A stretch of DNA of 64,000 bases from Pseudothioglobus sp905182815. GTDB taxonomy: Bacteria; Pseudomonadota; Gammaproteobacteria; PS1; Pseudothioglobaceae. Position 1 is the stretch's first letter. The number at the start of each line of letters is the position of its first letter. This document shows, piece by piece, positions 8,062 through 15,280 of this stretch. A program made the translations under genes and the position numbers. The DNA is taken from NCBI RefSeq assembly GCF_048087625.1, contig NZ_CP159805.1, positions 1,364,001-1,428,000 on the forward strand, read 5' to 3'. The notes under the pieces were generated by a model, which was given only the letters and a program-made list of their open reading frames with translations, made no database searches and had not been told where the DNA came from.

Positions 8062-9385
8062 TTATATTCCGCCCTTACCTGGAATCCAATCAGTACCAGC
8101 TAGGGGAACGCCAGCCATCGCAGCTGCCTCCATAGTTAATGCTACCATATCCTCTGGCTCTAAATTATGCACATGACTTTTACCGCATGCCCGGGCCAAT
8201 GTTTGCAATTCAAGCGTAAGAACATTTATATAATTCGCAAGTCTGCGGCCACCTAGAATTGGATCTAATCTCTTTGCAAGCTCAGGGTCTTGAGTCGTAA
8301 TACCAGCTGGATCATTTCCCGCCTGATAGTCATCCCAAAAACCTGCCGCTGAACCTATCTCTTTATATTCATCATCAAATTCAGGGCTTTGGTCGCCCAG
8401 AGCAATTAATGCAGCAGTCCCTATTGAAACTGCATCCGCACCCAATGCCAAGGCCTTTGCAACATCTGCCCCACTTCGAATACCACCAGAAACGATCAGC
8501 TGTACCTTACGATGCATATCCATTTCTTGGAGAGCTTCAACAGCCATTCGAACTGCTGGAAGCGTCGGTATTCCAACGTGCTCAATGAAAACATCTTGTG
8601 TTGCTGCAGTTCCGCCTTGCATGCCATCAACAACAACAACGTCAGCACCTGCCTTTACAGCAAGGGTGACATCATAAAAAACTCGCGTCGCTCCAACTTT
8701 GACATAGATCGGTTTTTCCCAGTTTGTTATTTCACGTAATTCCTGTATCTTGATTTCAAGATCATCTGGACCCGTCCAATCTGGATGACGACATGCAGAT
8801 CTTCTGATCTATCCCTTCTGGAAGGTTTCGCATTTGTGCTACTCTAGGAGAAATTTTTTGCCCCAACAGCATACCTCCACCTCCCGGTTTTGCGCCCTGA
8901 CCCAAAACAATTTCGATTGCATCTGCCTTCCTTAAGTCATCTGGATTCATCCCATATCTTGAAGGCAAGTATTGGTAAACTAAAGTTTTAGAATGCCCTC
9001 TTTCTTCTGGAGTCATTCCGCCATCCCCTGTAGTTGTGCTAGTGCCTGCTATAGTCGCACCTCTTCCAAGCGATTCTTTGGCTTGAGCTGAAAGGGAGCC
9101 AAAACTCATGCCTGCAATTGTGATTGGTGTTTTTAAATGAATAGGATTTTTTGCAAACCTATCACCTAAAATGACCTCAGTTGTGCATTTTTCTCTATAG
9201 CCCTCTAATGGATAGCGAGAAGTTGAAGCACCAAGAAATACTAAATCGTCAAATGTAGGAATATCTCTTTTAGCACCAAATCCACGAATATCATAAATTC
9301 CTGTTTTAGCTGCACGCTGAATTTCCGCAATCACATGCCGAGGAAAAGTTGCAGACTCTATTAATGTTGGATTATCTTTGCTCAT
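8062..9385 (-). pseudogene. glxD: FMN-binding glutamate synthase family protein GlxD/MgsC, single-base frameshift
   Basis: FMN/Fe-S glutamate synthase domain protein, subunit C of N-methylglutamate synthase-type enzymes. It is split into two frames: residues 1 to about 195 read from 9385 to about 8804, and the remainder from about 8802 to 8062. Reading GATCAG, then skipping one A, then AGATCT restores the family sequence (IDQ-RSACRHPDWTGPDDL) and continues uninterrupted through VKVGATRVFYD and VVVVDGMQGGTAATQ to the stop. The whole span is 1324 bases, i.e. 3n+1, as expected for one inserted base. The repaired product is about 440 aa, normal for the family. FMN and substrate motifs (GGIRSGADVAKALALGADAV, CGKSHVHNLEPED) are intact. 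Either a real recent mutation or a sequencing/assembly error. Twelve bases separate it from glxC. Confidence 0.88.
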
Positions 9386-9397
9386 AATCTGATCTCC

Positions 9398-10072
9398 TTA
9401 GTAGTCATCGACTTGGTCAATGTCAAAATTATATAATTTGCGCGCAGAACCATAACGTCGAAATTCTTCAACCCCATGACTCATTTTTGATTGGCTTAGT
9501 AATTGCTGAAGCTCTTTCTTATGCTCATCTCGCATCTCTTTTTCGATACAATCTGTACCTAGGCTTTTGACTTTACCTCGAACATAAATTTTGGCTTCAT
9601 AAATTGAATCACCCAGAGCATCTCCAGCATCTCCACAAACGACTAAGCATCCAGATTGCGCCATAAATGCACTCATATGTCCAATATTACCGCCAACAAC
9701 AATATTTACACCTTTCATCGAAATTCCACATCGTGAACTTGAATCTCCCTCAATAACTAATAGTCCACCATGTGCTGTTGCAGCAGCATATTGAGAGGCA
9801 TTTCCAGTAACACGTACCTGACCAGACATCATATTTTCAGCTAAACCTGGCCCAGCATTTCCATTAATTATTATATTGGCCTGTTGATTCATACCAGCGC
9901 AATAGTAGCCAACATGTCCATTAATTTCAACATCTACATTTGTTGTAAGACCAACTGAAAGAGCATGCTTTCCAACAGTATTATTTACAGAAAATTTATC
10001 ACCAGATGACCCTGCCTGCAATGCTTCATTAAGCTCTCTAATAGTGCTTTTTTCTAAATTAATTTCAGTCAT
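9398..10072 (-). CDS. glxC: GXGXG-domain glutamate synthase subunit GlxC/MgsB
   Basis: Stand-alone version of the C-terminal GXGXG beta-helix domain of the glutamate synthase large subunit; in N-methylglutamate synthase it is subunit B. The repeated Gly-x-x-Gly turns of the beta helix run through INGHVGYYCAGM, INGNAGPGLAENMMSG, VTGNASQYAAATAHGG, VVGGNIGHMSAFMAQSG and VCGDAGDALGDSIY. Length (224 aa) is normal. Two bases separate it from glxB and 12 from glxD, so the three form one unit that replaces a single large GltB polypeptide. Role: structural, linking the amidotransferase and FMN synthase parts. Confidence 0.88.
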   Translation of the reverse strand: MTEINLEKSTIRELNEALQAGSSGDKFSVNNTVGKHALSVGLTTNVDVEINGHVGYYCAGMNQQANIIINGNAGPGLAENMMSGQVRVTGNASQYAAATAHGGLLVIEGDSSSRCGISMKGVNIVVGGNIGHMSAFMAQSGCLVVCGDAGDALGDSIYEAKIYVRGKVKSLGTDCIEKEMRDEHKKELQQLLSQSKMSHGVEEFRRYGSARKLYNFDIDQVDDY

Positions 10073-10074
10073 TA

Positions 10075-10968
10075 TTAACTCCTTTTCCAGCTATAAATCT
10101 GAGTTGGTTCAGGCTCCCAAATGCGCGCATTTTCAGCGCCTGGCAAAGTTGCAATAGCACGATATTCAGAAGACATCGCAGCCCAATCATCAGTTTCTGC
10201 CATAATTGCTGGCTTACAACCAATTGGATCACGCATAACTGCAAAACCATCCCTGGTTCCAATTGCAAAGGTATAGAATCCATCTAAATCCTCTATGGCA
10301 TGATTCAAGGCTTGATCTAGATCATCCCCCTCACTTAAGCGCCAGCTCAAATATCCAGCAGCAACTTCGCTATCATTATCGGTTTTGAAATGAACACCTT
10401 TTTTTCGTAAAGTTTCACGTAATCTGTTATGGTTTGATAAAGAGCCATTATGCACAAGACATAAATCTTGGCCTGTTGAGAAAGGGTGGGAGTGCTCTGT
10501 TGTAATTGCACTTTCTGTTGCCATTCTGGTATGTCCAAGTGCGTGAGTCCCAGTCATACTTTTAATATCAAACTGATCAATAAATTCAGCTGGGTTACCT
10601 TTACCTTTAAAGATCTCAATATTTGTTCCTGCACTTGTAATACTAAGATCACTCCAGTTATCTCTCATCCAAACTTGAACATCATCAATTTCAGAATCTA
10701 GACTTAAAACTGCATGATTGCGGGTTACTGTAATATCTCTTAAAGAAAAATGATTACTTATTGCAGCCTCTAAAGCACCCCAATCAAAGTCTTGGTGCTG
10801 AGCAAGAACAGTAATCTTACAGCCATTCTCTTGAGGATTACGATAAACGGCAATACCTGCGCTATCTGGCCCTCTCTCAGTCATCTCACTGAGCATTGGT
10901 GCTACAAGCGCACCTAATTGAGACTCTAGAGCTTGATTTTTAATAAAAAGTCCTACAATTCCACACAT
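10075..10968 (-). CDS. glxB: Class II glutamine amidotransferase GlxB/MgsA
   Basis: N-terminal-nucleophile amidotransferase subunit of a split glutamate synthase. After removal of Met1 the catalytic Cys2 is exposed (MCGIVGLF). Supporting landmarks are ERGPDSAGIAVY, the GHTRMATES arginine motif and LVHNGSLSNHNRLR, all typical of class II amidotransferases. In N-methylglutamate synthase (MgsA) this domain releases the amine from a gamma-glutamyl donor. Length (297 aa) is normal. It is the first gene of glxB-glxC-glxD-glnT and has its own promoter candidate just upstream, with a 17-base leader region holding a GGAG ribosome site. Confidence 0.88.
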   Translation of the reverse strand: MCGIVGLFIKNQALESQLGALVAPMLSEMTERGPDSAGIAVYRNPQENGCKITVLAQHQDFDWGALEAAISNHFSLRDITVTRNHAVLSLDSEIDDVQVWMRDNWSDLSITSAGTNIEIFKGKGNPAEFIDQFDIKSMTGTHALGHTRMATESAITTEHSHPFSTGQDLCLVHNGSLSNHNRLRETLRKKGVHFKTDNDSEVAAGYLSWRLSEGDDLDQALNHAIEDLDGFYTFAIGTRDGFAVMRDPIGCKPAIMAETDDWAAMSSEYRAIATLPGAENARIWEPEPTQIYSWKRS

Positions 10969-10985
10969 AAAAACTCCAAAAAATT

Positions 10986-11014
10986 ATTATAGCCCCTGTA
11001 TTCATGCATGACAT
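10986..11014 (-). promoter_or_regulatory. Promoter candidate for glxB-glxC-glxD-glnT
   Basis: On the minus strand ATGTCA (11014-11009, four of six -35 matches) is followed by a 17-base spacer and a perfect TATAAT (10991-10986). The -10 ends 17 bases before the glxB ATG, leaving a short leader with a GGAG ribosome site. Confidence 0.55.
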
Positions 11015-11017
11015 GAA
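11001..11017. promoter_or_regulatory. Nested palindrome overlapping the glxB -35 region (operator candidate)
   Basis: TTCATG (11001-11006) and CATGAA (11012-11017) form an inverted repeat with five bases between them, and the inner TCATGCATGA (11002-11011) is itself a perfect palindrome. It covers the -35 element and the adjoining spacer of the glxB promoter candidate, the right place for a repressor or activator such as the nearby Lrp/AsnC protein. The regulator is an inference. Confidence 0.4.
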
Positions 11018-11039
11018 CTCAAGGGCAATAGTTTAAATG

Positions 11040-11061
11040 AAAAAAAACGATTAACGCTTTT
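11040..11061 (-). terminator. Weak Rho-independent terminator after the second GS-like gene
   Basis: Reading the minus strand, AAAAGCG (11061-11055), a TTAAT loop and CG (11049-11048) run into eight T residues (11047-11040), giving a seven-pair stem with one G-U pair and a U tract. It lies 30 bases past the stop at 11091 and upstream of the glxB promoter, so it would separate the two operons. Confidence 0.45.
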
Positions 11062-11090
11062 ATCTATTATCTTTTGATAAAAAACCTGGC

Positions 11091-12509
11091 TTAATAAAGC
11101 CTTAAAAACTCCTCAACTTCCCAGTTTGTAACAGCCTGATGATATCGATCCCACTCATCTTTCTTATAAGAGAAAAATTGAAGGAGCATTGAATCACCTA
11201 AAACTTCTCTTGCAAAATCATCCTCATTTAAAGCCTCAATTGCCTCTAAAAGATTACGAGGTAAAGATTTAATGTTTGCTTCCTTCATTTCTTCAGGGCT
11301 TAATGTATACAAGTTTATATTTAAAGGATCACCTGGATCAATCTTATTCTTAATTCCATCCAAAGCTGCAGCTGTTGTAAGTGCTAAGGATAGGTATGGA
11401 TTCATGCACATGTCAGCAGCACGATTCTCGATACAAAAACGGTTTTGAGGGAGTCGAATCATGCAAGATCGATTATTATCTCCATAGGCCATTGTTGTCG
11501 GCGCCCATGTATAGACTCCTCCTTCAAATCCACCAACTATTGGAACCAAACCGTTATATGAGTTTACCGTTGAACAAGCAATAGCAGTAATTTCTGTTGC
11601 ATGCTTTAGCAATCCACCAACTACATGATAAGCTGTATCAGAGAATTTTCCATCCTTACCTTCAAAAACATTTTTGTTATCCGAGTTACTCGTCATACTA
11701 AAATTAATATGCGCTCCAGACCTCCAATCACCAATCGTTGGCTTTGGCATAAAGGTAATAAACATCCCATACTTTTTAGCAACCTCTTTAAGAAGAACCC
11801 TTAAGAAAACTAATCGATCTGCCATCTGAAGAATATCTGTATAAGTGAAGTCAAGCTCAAACTGTGAGTAGGCGCCCTCACAAACCACATCCTTCATATC
11901 CCAGCCTAAATCATTTACAGTATCAATTAATTCTTTGAGGAATTCCATTGAATCAATTGAATACTCAACATCGTATCCAAAAGCTTGTCTGCGAGGACGT
12001 AAGCCGTCACCTGGTAATGGATCATCATCAAAAGCCTTAACAGGCTGACCATCTTCCCATCGCATCGCAATAAATTCTGGCTCAATACCACAAAAGGCTT
12101 TATATCCAGCGTCATCTGCTTTTTGTACTGCTCTTTTAAGAGTTTGACGAGGGCACAAGTTATAAGGCTTACCTTCCCACCATAAATCTGAAAAAACCCA
12201 TACACACGTCTTATCCCATGGACAAATTACCAAGCTATCTAAATCAGGTACAGGGATTTGATCTGAGTCATTAGGCCCTAATTCAGGAACAAAAGAAACT
12301 GAATGAACCGCAAATTGAGGGCCCTTTCCTGCACACAATGCTTCAAACTCCTTCATAGGAATTGGCTTTGTTTTAGGAAGGCCAAGCATGTCAATCCAAC
12401 ACGACAGAATGTACTTTACGCCTGCTTTTTCTAATCGAGCTTTTTCCTCTGCAACACGTTTCTTTGATGGCAGGGCATCTGCCATTGTTGTGTGATAAAT
12501 CTTTGCCAT
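11091..12509 (-). CDS. Divergent glutamine synthetase-like gamma-glutamyl ligase
   Basis: Second member of the glutamine synthetase fold (472 aa), clearly different from the neighbouring GlnT. ATP/metal motifs are present: GIEPEFIAM (Glu143/Glu145), SQFELDF (Glu218) and GAHINFSM (His267). The usual NSYKRL motif, however, reads NSYNGL at 316-321, so the Lys-Arg pair that binds substrate and nucleotide phosphate in canonical enzymes is replaced by Asn-Gly, and the later arginine block reads NRFCIENRAADMCMNPYL. This argues for an amine other than ammonia, as in the GS-like ligases of aniline, polyamine or ethanolamine pathways. It follows the Lrp-type regulator after 33 bases with an AAGGAGA ribosome site, and probably shares a transcript with the Rieske-gloA-cupin genes. 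Confidence 0.82.
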   Translation of the reverse strand: MAKIYHTTMADALPSKKRVAEEKARLEKAGVKYILSCWIDMLGLPKTKPIPMKEFEALCAGKGPQFAVHSVSFVPELGPNDSDQIPVPDLDSLVICPWDKTCVWVFSDLWWEGKPYNLCPRQTLKRAVQKADDAGYKAFCGIEPEFIAMRWEDGQPVKAFDDDPLPGDGLRPRRQAFGYDVEYSIDSMEFLKELIDTVNDLGWDMKDVVCEGAYSQFELDFTYTDILQMADRLVFLRVLLKEVAKKYGMFITFMPKPTIGDWRSGAHINFSMTSNSDNKNVFEGKDGKFSDTAYHVVGGLLKHATEITAIACSTVNSYNGLVPIVGGFEGGVYTWAPTTMAYGDNNRSCMIRLPQNRFCIENRAADMCMNPYLSLALTTAAALDGIKNKIDPGDPLNINLYTLSPEEMKEANIKSLPRNLLEAIEALNEDDFAREVLGDSMLLQFFSYKKDEWDRYHQAVTNWEVEEFLRLY

Positions 12510-12542
12510 ATTCTTCTCCTTATTTATGAATTTATTAAATAT

Positions 12543-13094
12543 TTATAATTTTTCTTGCGATTTTAATAAAAATTGATTTTTATATGTTGCCAGGCCTTTC
12601 ATTACCTCAACATCCTTTATATCACCGTTATTAAAACAATGTTCATCTAGAAACCTAGTAAGGGTCTCATCTCCTTCAGAGGCAATTTCTACTAAAAGAT
12701 CATATCGACCTGTGACCCAGATAATAAAGACTATTTCATTGCAATCTTGAAGACGTTTAGCAACCTCAGTAGGGCTAGAAGTTGAAGCAACTTTTATTCC
12801 GAGCATCGAATCTGTTGCATAATTTATAGCAGAGCGATCTACCAATGCTTTGATTTGCAAGACACCTGCATCTTTCATGCGATTCACACGATTCCTGACA
12901 GTCCCTTCAGAGATTTCCAGTGACTTAGCAATTTCGTTAAATGGCTTTCGTCCATCAATCTCAAGCATATCAATGATTCGTTGATTCAATTTATCTTTTA
13001 GCGTATCCCTAGTTGGAACACGCGGAAGTTGATCGCTATCATTATTATCATTAGATTGACTTAGGTGCACTATACGATTACTTGAATTACTCAT
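12543..13094 (-). CDS. Lrp/AsnC family transcriptional regulator
   Basis: DNA-binding regulator with an N-terminal winged helix-turn-helix (residues 37-80; HTH core EIAKSLEISEGTVRNRVNRM) and a C-terminal RAM/AsnC effector domain (about 88-170). The N-terminal 30 residues are an extra polar extension not usual in Lrp, which is why the protein is 183 aa rather than about 160. It sits inside the operon between the cupin gene (7-base gap) and the GS-like gene. Proteins of this family sense amino acids, so a nitrogen compound or pathway intermediate is the likely effector. Its targets may be the inverted repeats at 15111-15131 and 11001-11017; this is inferred from location. Confidence 0.88.
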   Translation of the reverse strand: MSNSSNRIVHLSQSNDNNDSDQLPRVPTRDTLKDKLNQRIIDMLEIDGRKPFNEIAKSLEISEGTVRNRVNRMKDAGVLQIKALVDRSAINYATDSMLGIKVASTSSPTEVAKRLQDCNEIVFIIWVTGRYDLLVEIASEGDETLTRFLDEHCFNNGDIKDVEVMKGLATYKNQFLLKSQEKL

Positions 13095-13101
13095 TTAAAT
13101 C

Positions 13102-13500
13102 CTAGTTTTGAGGCATGTCTTCTGGATCTATTCCAGGCACAAAAGTAATTCCTGCTTGTTGCTTCCAGTCATGAGGATAAGCAGCATAGAATATTACGCA
13201 TTTTTCATCACACTCATAAGCTATAGAATTATCTTTAGGGATATAAAGGACATCACCTGGATTGCAGTTATAAGACTCACCATCACACGTTAATCTAAAC
13301 GTCCCCTCCATACAATAAATAATCTCATCGCATGTTAACTCCCATGGCACAGATACTTGGTTTAAAAAATTCAAACCGCCACACATCGTATCACTAACTG
13401 CACTAGTAACAAAAGGCTTGATATAGCTTTGTCCTGGCTCTAAAGTGTGTAAACGGTGCTCAATGTCACCAAATTTATATAGTTGTGGTTTATTACTCAT
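13102..13500 (-). CDS. Cupin domain protein, EutQ-like
   Basis: Single-domain cupin (132 aa) resembling the cupin part of the ethanolamine utilisation protein EutQ: the strand-turn element CDEIIYCMEGTFRLTCDGE, the second cupin motif NPGDVLYIPKDNSI and the ending FYAAYPHDW. The two histidines of the first canonical cupin motif (HxH) are replaced (TCDE), as in EutQ, so a metal-dependent dioxygenase role is unlikely. No other ethanolamine utilisation or microcompartment genes are present. It lies 12 bases after gloA and 7 before the Lrp-type regulator, within the same operon. Possible role: binding or isomerising a small carboxylate or amine intermediate. Function not assigned. Confidence 0.78.
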   Translation of the reverse strand: MSNKPQLYKFGDIEHRLHTLEPGQSYIKPFVTSAVSDTMCGGLNFLNQVSVPWELTCDEIIYCMEGTFRLTCDGESYNCNPGDVLYIPKDNSIAYECDEKCVIFYAAYPHDWKQQAGITFVPGIDPEDMPQN

Positions 13501-13512
13501 TTTTATCCCTTT

Positions 13513-13935
13513 TTAAGTTAAGTTAAGTTTTTCATTAAGTTCTACGACATATCCATCTGGATCTTCAATAAATGCAAGTATTCGAGTTCCAGCATTCATA
13601 GGTTTAGCTGGACTAATGATTTTGGCACCTCCAGCTTCTAGGTCTTCAACAGCTTTGTATACATCTGGCGTTTCAATACAAATGTGCCCCCATCCATTAC
13701 CTTTGTCATAGTGCTCTTCTTGATCCCAGTTATGGGTTAGCTCCAGTGCAGGAAATTCAATTTCAGGACCATAACCTACAAATGCATTTGTAAATCTTCC
13801 CCCCGGGTAATCAGTTCGCCTGAGCACTTGCATACCTAAAATGTCACAATAAAAATGAAGTGACTTTTCTAAGTCAAGAACTCTCATCATCGTATGTGCT
13901 AATCTAAAGTCACTATTAAAACTTGTATCGGTCAT
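13513..13935 (-). CDS. gloA: Lactoylglutathione lyase (glyoxalase I)
   Basis: Converts the hemithioacetal of methylglyoxal and glutathione to S-lactoylglutathione. All four metal ligands of GloA are visible: His14 (LAHTMMRV), Glu65 (ALELTHNW), His84 (GWGHICIE) and Glu132 (GYVVELNE). The sequence follows E. coli GloA closely (FVGYGPE, AFIEDPDGY). Length (140 aa) is normal. Its ATG overlaps the stop of the upstream Rieske oxygenase gene by one base, so the two are translationally coupled. This placement suggests it detoxifies a reactive 2-oxoaldehyde made by the pathway, rather than serving as the general housekeeping enzyme only. Confidence 0.92.
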   Translation of the reverse strand: MTDTSFNSDFRLAHTMMRVLDLEKSLHFYCDILGMQVLRRTDYPGGRFTNAFVGYGPEIEFPALELTHNWDQEEHYDKGNGWGHICIETPDVYKAVEDLEAGGAKIISPAKPMNAGTRILAFIEDPDGYVVELNEKLNLT

Positions 13936-15038
13936 TAAATTCTCCTTTGTGTATTATTTTTTGGTGGGTTAGTAACGGCTTCTGCAATCATTTCTTGAAA
14001 AGCGCGAACACTATCTTCCCAGTGAGGTGATAACATACCACCATCTTTTGAAACTGGAGACGCTCTCCCAAGCTGCATCCTTTCACAAATTGCATGATCT
14101 TCTTTGTGGACATCCCACCATAGCTTTTTCATTTCATCAACCTCTTTAATTGAAACGCTCTCGCCTTCTGTGGTGTAGATAACCCTTTTTTGGTGCGTAT
14201 GACCTTCATCAACTGGAACATTCAAATAGACTCCAATTTGATCCGGAGCATAACGACCAATTATAAAATTTGGAAAAAGAGTTAAGTATCTTGAACTTAC
14301 AGACAAACTCCCCTTTACCTTATCATCATCATCAAGATCAATAGCGCTTCCTAGACAAACGCCATCAACAATTGTGTAATGATCCTCAAGAGGCTGATTT
14401 GTTGTTGTTCGATGGACAAATTGAACATGGTAAGGCTCTATAAAATTTTCCATAAGAAATTTCCAGTTCGTAGAAATCTCACCAAAATCCAACGTAGCTA
14501 CAGGCTTCACTTTTTGAAAATCTATATCACTAAAATTTTGAATAAGTGGCGCTGCATAATCCTCAAAATTGGCAGCATTGCCACTTAAATTAATAAAAAT
14601 CCAATCTTGCCAAATAGCTATTTTTATTGATTTAAGATTATGATTTGACATTTCAAAGCCTTCTGGCTGATGCTCTTTGCCACCAAAGAACGGAGTAGCA
14701 CAAAGATCACCATCAAGACTGTATGTCCATGCATGATAGGGGCAAGATAACATCTTGCCAACATTCATTGGCTCATCAACTAACTTCAAACATCGATGAG
14801 AGCATGCATTATGGAAAGCTGAAATTTTTCCTTCATTATTTTTAATTAAGACTACTGGCTGACCAGCAACCATAATTGGTCTAGCATCCCCTGGCTCATT
14901 TAGCTCATGAGCAAAACCTACAAAAACCCAATTATCGGTAAACACGGTATCGCACTCAGAGCGAAAAAAATCAGCGCTAGTATAGGCAGATGAGGGCAGT
15001 CCATGCTTAAGCTTGCCTTTCTCAAAAAAAGATGACAT
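13935..15038 (-). CDS. Rieske non-heme iron oxygenase, alpha subunit (quaternary-ammonium/ring-hydroxylating type)
   Basis: Oxygenase component with an N-terminal Rieske 2Fe-2S domain (Cys79, His81, Cys99, His102 in ACSHRC and CPYHAW) and a C-terminal mononuclear iron domain. The iron motif reads ENFIEPYHVQFVH: His204 and His209 are ligands and the residue that normally bridges Rieske and iron centres as Asp is Glu201. Glu at this place is known from carnitine and betaine-type oxygenases, which makes a methylated amine or carboxylated substrate plausible. The 367 aa length suits single-subunit (alpha-3) enzymes. No beta subunit, ferredoxin or reductase gene is nearby. It is the first gene of Rieske-gloA-cupin-lrp-GS. 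The ribosome site is poor (a GAGG lies over 20 bases upstream). Substrate unknown. Confidence 0.87.
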   Translation of the reverse strand: MSSFFEKGKLKHGLPSSAYTSADFFRSECDTVFTDNWVFVGFAHELNEPGDARPIMVAGQPVVLIKNNEGKISAFHNACSHRCLKLVDEPMNVGKMLSCPYHAWTYSLDGDLCATPFFGGKEHQPEGFEMSNHNLKSIKIAIWQDWIFINLSGNAANFEDYAAPLIQNFSDIDFQKVKPVATLDFGEISTNWKFLMENFIEPYHVQFVHRTTTNQPLEDHYTIVDGVCLGSAIDLDDDDKVKGSLSVSSRYLTLFPNFIIGRYAPDQIGVYLNVPVDEGHTHQKRVIYTTEGESVSIKEVDEMKKLWWDVHKEDHAICERMQLGRASPVSKDGGMLSPHWEDSVRAFQEMIAEAVTNPPKNNTQRRI

Positions 15039-15097
15039 GTCAAGTTTATTAATTGTAATACCTCAAAAAATAAATGAAACAAATGATAATGACAAAA

Positions 15098-15103
15098 ATT
15101 ATA
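15098..15103 (-). promoter_or_regulatory. -10 element candidate for the Rieske-gloA-cupin-lrp-GS operon
   Basis: A perfect TATAAT on the minus strand, 59 bases upstream of the ATG at 15038. The expected -35 position falls inside the inverted repeat at 15111-15131 and has no good -35 match, which would fit an activator-dependent or repressed promoter. Confidence 0.4.
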
Positions 15104-15110
15104 AACCTAA

Positions 15111-15131
15111 TTATTACATTAAATGTAATAA
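15111..15131. promoter_or_regulatory. Perfect 10-base inverted repeat between divergent Rieske genes (operator candidate)
   Basis: TTATTACATT (15111-15120), one central A, then AATGTAATAA (15122-15131): a perfect dyad in a 242-base divergent intergenic region. Further copies of the half-site TGTAATA occur at 15054-15060 and 15185-15191. The dyad occupies the -35 region of the leftward promoter. The local Lrp/AsnC regulator is the first candidate to bind it; not shown by sequence alone. Confidence 0.6.
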
Positions 15132-15232
15132 ATTAAAGAATAAGTTACCAATACAGCTATTTATTATATTAAAAATAATTAATATGTAATAATCATAAAA
15201 ATTATTTACTGTTAACATTCGTATTAATTTGG

Positions 15233-15238
15233 TATGAT
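15233..15238 (+). promoter_or_regulatory. -10 element candidate for the second Rieske gene
   Basis: TATGAT (five of six matches to TATAAT) lies 42 bases before the ATG at 15281; no convincing -35 box is seen. The gene has a strong ribosome site, AGGAGAGG at 15266-15273, seven bases before the start. Confidence 0.35.
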
Positions 15239-15280
15239 TTGTAACTTTCATTAACACTTTTAATCAGGAGAGGATGCAAT

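Noticed and set aside
8062..9385. Two separate short genes instead of one frameshifted glxD
   Set aside because: The gap between the two frames translates into the missing family residues once one base is removed, and the span is 3n+1.
10969..11090. Riboswitch or small RNA between glxB and the GS-like gene
   Set aside because: Only a weak terminator, a palindrome and a promoter are recognisable; no glutamine or glycine riboswitch elements seen.
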